Part shown: positions 45,685-49,768 of the stretch, piece by piece
Position numbering within the stretch: position 1 is the stretch's first letter
Layout: every line of letters starts with the position of its first letter
DNA from: Spirochaetales bacterium
GTDB lineage: Bacteria > Spirochaetota > Spirochaetia > JAFGDJ01
Assembly: GCA_016932135.1 (NCBI GenBank)
Contig: JAFGDJ010000077.1
Coordinates: 1 to 49,768 of the forward strand
Reading direction: 5' to 3'
Length of the DNA: 49,768 nt
Made by a program: the position numbers and the translations under genes
The notes under the pieces: model-generated
What the model was told of the DNA's origin: nothing
What the model saw: the letters and a program-made list of their open reading frames with translations, nothing else
The model's database searches: none

Positions 45685-47880
45685 ATGCTAAGCAGTTTGT
45701 TCTGGATTGTGCCTGCCTGCGCGGTTCTCGCCCTGGTTTTCGCTTTTTCCTTTTATCGACAGATGAAAAAGAAGAGCGAAGGAACCGAACAAATGATGAA
45801 AATCGCCTCCTATGTGCGGCAGGGGGCCATGGCCTATTTGAAGCAGCAATATAAAGTCGTCCTTCTGGTCTTCGCCGTTCTGACGGTGTTCTTTTCCCTG
45901 CTGGCCTATGTGTTCAAGGTGCAGAACCCCTGGGTCCCCGGGGCTTTTCTGACCGGCGGTTTCTTTTCCGCCCTGGCGGGGTTTTTCGGGATGAAGACCG
46001 CCACCCATGCTTCCGCCAGAACCGCTAACGCGGCCCGGGACTCGCTGAACAGCGGTTTGCAGGTGGCTTTTCGCAGCGGAGCGGTGATGGGCCTGGTGGT
46101 GGTGGGTCTCGGTCTTCTGGACATCTCCATCTGGTTTGTCATTCTTAACGTCGCCTATCCGGTGGCGGAACACGGAACCCATGGGCTGGTGATCATCACC
46201 ACCACCATGCTGACCTTCGGCATGGGTGCCTCTACCCAGGCCCTCTTCGCCAGGGTCGGCGGGGGGATCTTTACCAAGGCCGCCGACGTGGGGGCCGACC
46301 TGGTGGGCAAGGTTGAGGCGGGGATTCCCGAAGACGACCAAAGGAACCCGGCGACCATCGCGGACAACGTGGGAGACAACGTGGGGGACGTGGCCGGCAT
46401 GGGCGCCGACCTTTACGAATCTTACTGCGGTTCCGTTTTAGCCACCGCCGCCCTGGGGGCCGCCGCCTTTACCGGCAGTGTGGACATCCAGTTCAAGGCG
46501 GTCATCGCGCCGATGATCATCGCCGCCTTCGGAACGGTGCTGTCGATCCTGGGGATCTTCGCCGTAAAAACAAGGGAAAACGCGGATCAGCGCCTGCTCC
46601 TCAAGGCCTTGAACCGGGGCATCAACCTGAGCTCGGTGCTTATCATCCTTGTATCCTTTTTCGTGCTCCGCTTCCTGGGAATCCCCAACTCCCTGGGTAT
46701 CTGGGGGTCCATCGTTACCGGCCTGCTGGTGGGTATCGGGATCGGCAAGGTGACCGAGTATTACACCTCGTCATCCTACAAACCGACCCAGGAGATTTCC
46801 CGGAACGCCCAGACAGGACCTGCTACGGTTATCATCGCCGGCCTCGGTACGGGGATGCTTTCCACCGCCTTTCCGGTTCTCTTTATCGTCGTAGGCACCA
46901 TTTTCGCCTATCTGTTCTCGGCGGGTTTCGACATGAGCAATATGAGCATGGGGCTCTACGGCATCGGCATTGCCGCCGTGGGGATGCTTTCAACCCTGGG
47001 CATTACCCTGGCCACCGACGCCTACGGTCCCATCGCCGATAACGCCGGCGGGAACGCCGAGATGTCCGGCCTGGGTAAAGAGGTCCGAACCCGGACCGAC
47101 GCCCTGGACTCCCTGGGCAACACCACCGCCGCCACGGGAAAAGGCTTTGCCATCGGATCGGCGGCCTTAACGGCCCTGGCCCTTCTGGCTTCGTATATTG
47201 AAGAGATCAAGATCGGCCTGGTGAGGATCGGCCGTACCGTCCTTGAGTTCGAGGACGGTCACACCATAGAAACGGTGAAGGCGACCCTGACGGATTTCAT
47301 GAATTATTACGACGTCAACCTGATGAATCCTAAAGTGCTGGTGGGAATGTTTACCGGATCCATGCTGGCCTTTCTGTTCTGCGGTCTTACCATGAACGCC
47401 GTGGGCGCTGCGGCGGGTAAGATGGTGGAAGAAGTCCGTCGTCAGTTCAGAACCATCGCCGGTATCCTGGAAGGGGAGGCCGAACCGGACTACGCCCGAT
47501 GTGTCGCCATTTCCACCAAGGGCGCCCAGACCGCCATGATCGTACCGTCGCTGCTGGCCATCATCGCTCCCATCGTTATGGGGGTGATCTTCGGAGTCGC
47601 CGGTGTCATGGGGATTCTTACCGGCGGGCTCGCCGCAGGTTTCGTCCTGGCGGTTTTTATGGCCAACTCGGGCGGAGCCTGGGACAACGCCAAGAAGTAT
47701 ATCGAGGAAGGAAACTTCGGAGGAAAGAACTCCGATTCTCATAAAGCGGCGATCATCGGTGATACCGTGGGCGATCCCTTTAAGGACACCTCGGGACCGT
47801 CCCTGAATATCCTGATAAAGCTCATGACCATGGTTTCCATCGTGATGGCCGGTCTTACCGTTGCCTTCTCCATCCTTTAA
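45685..47880 (+). CDS. hppA: Membrane-bound ion-translocating pyrophosphatase (copy 2)
   Basis: [88 protein letters not shown]. Confidence 0.95.
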   Translation: MLSSLFWIVPACAVLALVFAFSFYRQMKKKSEGTEQMMKIASYVRQGAMAYLKQQYKVVLLVFAVLTVFFSLLAYVFKVQNPWVPGAFLTGGFFSALAGFFGMKTATHASARTANAARDSLNSGLQVAFRSGAVMGLVVVGLGLLDISIWFVILNVAYPVAEHGTHGLVIITTTMLTFGMGASTQALFARVGGGIFTKAADVGADLVGKVEAGIPEDDQRNPATIADNVGDNVGDVAGMGADLYESYCGSVLATAALGAAAFTGSVDIQFKAVIAPMIIAAFGTVLSILGIFAVKTRENADQRLLLKALNRGINLSSVLIILVSFFVLRFLGIPNSLGIWGSIVTGLLVGIGIGKVTEYYTSSSYKPTQEISRNAQTGPATVIIAGLGTGMLSTAFPVLFIVVGTIFAYLFSAGFDMSNMSMGLYGIGIAAVGMLSTLGITLATDAYGPIADNAGGNAEMSGLGKEVRTRTDALDSLGNTTAATGKGFAIGSAALTALALLASYIEEIKIGLVRIGRTVLEFEDGHTIETVKATLTDFMNYYDVNLMNPKVLVGMFTGSMLAFLFCGLTMNAVGAAAGKMVEEVRRQFRTIAGILEGEAEPDYARCVAISTKGAQTAMIVPSLLAIIAPIVMGVIFGVAGVMGILTGGLAAGFVLAVFMANSGGAWDNAKKYIEEGNFGGKNSDSHKAAIIGDTVGDPFKDTSGPSLNILIKLMTMVSIVMAGLTVAFSIL

Positions 47881-47907
47881 AGGGTATACTGAAAAGCAGA
47901 AGGAGGA

Positions 47908-48699
47908 ATGCTCATGCAGTACCAGAACCACCTTTATATGATTCTTCACCCCAATCCGGCCCTGGTGGGGTCCCAATATAATCCCGAAGATTTCGCCGTT
48001 CATTACATGTCCGGTTCAACCCGGCACTACAGCGGGAAGGTGATCTTCGCGGAGATCGACGTCAATTACAGAAACGATTATCTGAAGATAGAAAAAGGAC
48101 TGGAAGGGCTGGTTCCCCACGATGACGGCAGCCCCAAGGCCACGAAGTTCATATCCACCTACCGGGTCCTGGAGCATATGGACTTTGACGCCATTGAAAA
48201 GCTCTATCTTACCACGCCGTCGGCCATGGTACTGGGGCTAGACCCGGCTCCCTATACCGCGGTCCACCAGCCGGATTTCATCCGGATCTTCGCGGAAATA
48301 ACCCCCATGCGGATGCTGGTGCTCACCAAGCTCAATTTTCCCGAGTTCGGCCAGTACATTACCCACCCGGATAATCCCAAGGGGGTGCCGAAGATTTTTT
48401 ACACCCAGATCGATTTCGACATCGATTTTTTCATGAACGAAATTGAGAGAAATCCCTTCATGAACACTCCCCTGCCCAGCGTCCATTCATCCAAGCTTCG
48501 GGATGCCGTGCTGGAATTGCGGAACAACCCGGACAAGCGGACCAAGGGCTTGAGCCTGGACAGCGATATGAACCGAAAATCCTATAAATACTTGAAGCAT
48601 GGTTTCATGTTTGCTTCCCCGAAGGGACACAAGTTCTTTCCGATCCCCCCGGCGGATAAGATCGAAGAGATCAATTTTAAATTCTGGAAGCAAATGTAA
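47908..48699 (+). CDS. Uncharacterised protein
   Basis: 263-aa ORF with good RBS (agaaggagg); no recognised domain. Confidence 0.75.
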   Translation: MLMQYQNHLYMILHPNPALVGSQYNPEDFAVHYMSGSTRHYSGKVIFAEIDVNYRNDYLKIEKGLEGLVPHDDGSPKATKFISTYRVLEHMDFDAIEKLYLTTPSAMVLGLDPAPYTAVHQPDFIRIFAEITPMRMLVLTKLNFPEFGQYITHPDNPKGVPKIFYTQIDFDIDFFMNEIERNPFMNTPLPSVHSSKLRDAVLELRNNPDKRTKGLSLDSDMNRKSYKYLKHGFMFASPKGHKFFPIPPADKIEEINFKFWKQM

Positions 48700-48718
48700 G
48701 GGCTTCTTCACCTGTTCA

Positions 48719-48743
48719 CCCCGGTTTTCTCTAACCGGGGTTT
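48719..48743 (+). terminator. Rho-independent terminator-like hairpin
   Basis: CCCCGGTT-TTCTCT-AACCGGGG followed by TTT. Confidence 0.7.
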
Positions 48744-48769
48744 GACAGGGGCTTGATTTTATGTAGAAT
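48742..48769 (+). promoter_or_regulatory. Candidate sigma-70-like promoter (TTGACA-N16-TAGAAT)
   Basis: TTGACA 48742-48747, TAGAAT 48764-48769; 18 bp upstream of the ATG at 48787. Confidence 0.6.
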
Positions 48770-48786
48770 ACAGCAGAGGATACATT

Positions 48787-49047
48787 ATGAGGAAAAGAAG
48801 TGTTTTTACCATCCTTGGCGTTATTCTGATGATAGCCGGGGTCGCCGCGTTAGTATATGGCCTGACAACCTACAACGCTCTTCAGAACGACATCGCCAAC
48901 CGTTTCACCAAGGCTATCGCCGGTTCCAGTGAAAAGGAGAACCAGGCTCTTTACGTGTCCATCGTGGGCGGAGTGGGAGTCCTGGCGGGGCTCGTCCTGG
49001 TGTTCGCTAATATGAAAAAGGCCACCAGGAAGAAGAGGAGACGCTGA
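48787..49047 (+). CDS. Small two-TM membrane protein (DUF3185-like)
   Basis: Two hydrophobic segments flanking NRFTKAIAGSSEKENQALYVSIVGG, resembling DUF3185. Confidence 0.65.
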   Translation: MRKRSVFTILGVILMIAGVAALVYGLTTYNALQNDIANRFTKAIAGSSEKENQALYVSIVGGVGVLAGLVLVFANMKKATRKKRRR

Positions 49048-49061
49048 CAAAGCCGTCCAAG

Positions 49062-49619
49062 ATGAGAAAAAGGAACCTGACCGTACTTTTTCTCCTGTTT
49101 ATCGGGTTTTTTCCTTTGTCCGCTGCGGACAAAGAACCCGGGGCTTTCTCCTGTGACATCGACGGGGGAACCCATCTGATTATCCCCGAAGCATCCTGTA
49201 TTCTCAGCGTGACCTTTCCTTTAGGAACTTCCGGCCTGTATCTGTCAGGCCAGACCGGTTTCACCTATCTGTTCAACCTCTGGGATGATGTCCACGCCGG
49301 GAACATCTATTTCCCCGCGGGGGTGGAGCTCCTTCACAAACCCATGGGTCTCGGTCTCTCCGCCAGGTATTATCTTTCCCTCAGCGATATAACCGGGGAA
49401 GGAATTTTTGAGACCCTTCTGCTGGCGTATCTTCCCCTGGTGGAAAAACCGAGGTTCCGGTTCAGTACGTTATTTTCCCTGGGAGTGGCCATGTTCCGGC
49501 AATACGGCGATTCGGCGGTATTCCCCGTAACGGCGAAGATAGGCTTTCGTTTCACCATCCCTTTCCGGGCGATAGAGCCCCAGGCCCAGGAAGAACAGAT
49601 ACCGGGTTTTCAGTATTGA
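49062..49619 (+). CDS. Hypothetical exported protein
   Basis: Signal peptide LTVLFLLFIGFFPLSAADK; outer-membrane-like alternating beta pattern; no recognised family. Confidence 0.6.
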   Translation: MRKRNLTVLFLLFIGFFPLSAADKEPGAFSCDIDGGTHLIIPEASCILSVTFPLGTSGLYLSGQTGFTYLFNLWDDVHAGNIYFPAGVELLHKPMGLGLSARYYLSLSDITGEGIFETLLLAYLPLVEKPRFRFSTLFSLGVAMFRQYGDSAVFPVTAKIGFRFTIPFRAIEPQAQEEQIPGFQY

Positions 49620-49679
49620 TGTTTTCAGCTTGACAGCTTTTTTTAAATGGGATACATTACTCCCGTTTCCAAGAGGTCC

Positions 49680-49764
49680 GCTGCAGTGGTGGAATTGGTA
49701 GACACGCTAGCTTGAGGGGCTAGTGGGCATTGCGCCTGTGGAGGTTCAAGTCCTCTCTGCAGCA
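49680..49764 (+). tRNA. tRNA-Leu(GAG)
   Basis: Acceptor GCTGCAG/CTGCAGC, anticodon stem CTAGC-TTGAGGG-GCTAG giving anticodon GAG, long variable arm TGGGCATTGCGCCTGT, T arm GGAGG-TTCAAGT-CCTCT; CCA not encoded. Confidence 0.93.
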
Positions 49765-49768
49765 AAAA

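Noticed and set aside
47167-48003. 278-aa minus-strand ORF across the hppA/47908 junction
   Set aside because: Antisense shadow of hppA; His/Gly-rich nonsense composition.

Overview
The window is consistent with a spirochaete-like bacterial chromosome; this taxonomic call is inferred from protein style only. It is gene-dense, with about 41 supported protein-coding genes and one tRNA. Main blocks: (1) proC, mntP, two lipoproteins (one CsgG-like). (2) A carbohydrate locus: divergent membrane 7TM-DISM/LuxR regulator, GH127, GPH-family symporter, GH88, and a DUF2264 protein (GH154-like). (3) A SurA/PrsA-like PPIase on the minus strand. (4) An apparently self-contained catabolic and regulatory operon preceded by a near-consensus sigma-54 -24/-12 promoter: AllA-like cupin, RbsB/RbsC/RbsC/RbsA-type ABC transporter, dhaK, dhaL, soluble PocR-PAS histidine kinase, NtrC-type sigma-54 activator. 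(5) DUF190 plus crcB (fluoride channel). (6) CAP-domain protein, tocopherol-cyclase-like protein, TPR/transglutaminase-like protein, long LVIVD-repeat lipoprotein. (7) A translationally coupled three-gene phosphorelay cluster. (8) A CsgG-like protein with a C-terminal domain repeated about three times. (9) A MIF (macrophage migration inhibitory factor) homologue. (10) A soluble chemoreceptor fused to a ferredoxin and an [FeFe]-hydrogenase H-cluster domain. (11) Tandem membrane pyrophosphatases. (12) tRNA-Leu(GAG) at the right edge. The two most interesting items are the hydrogenase-like chemoreceptor, whose H-cluster cysteines are retained but whose proton-relay cysteine is replaced, and the PocR/sigma-54/ABC/DhaKL operon. 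No CRISPR array, rRNA, transposase or phage gene was recognised. All family calls come from reading the translations; no database search was run.
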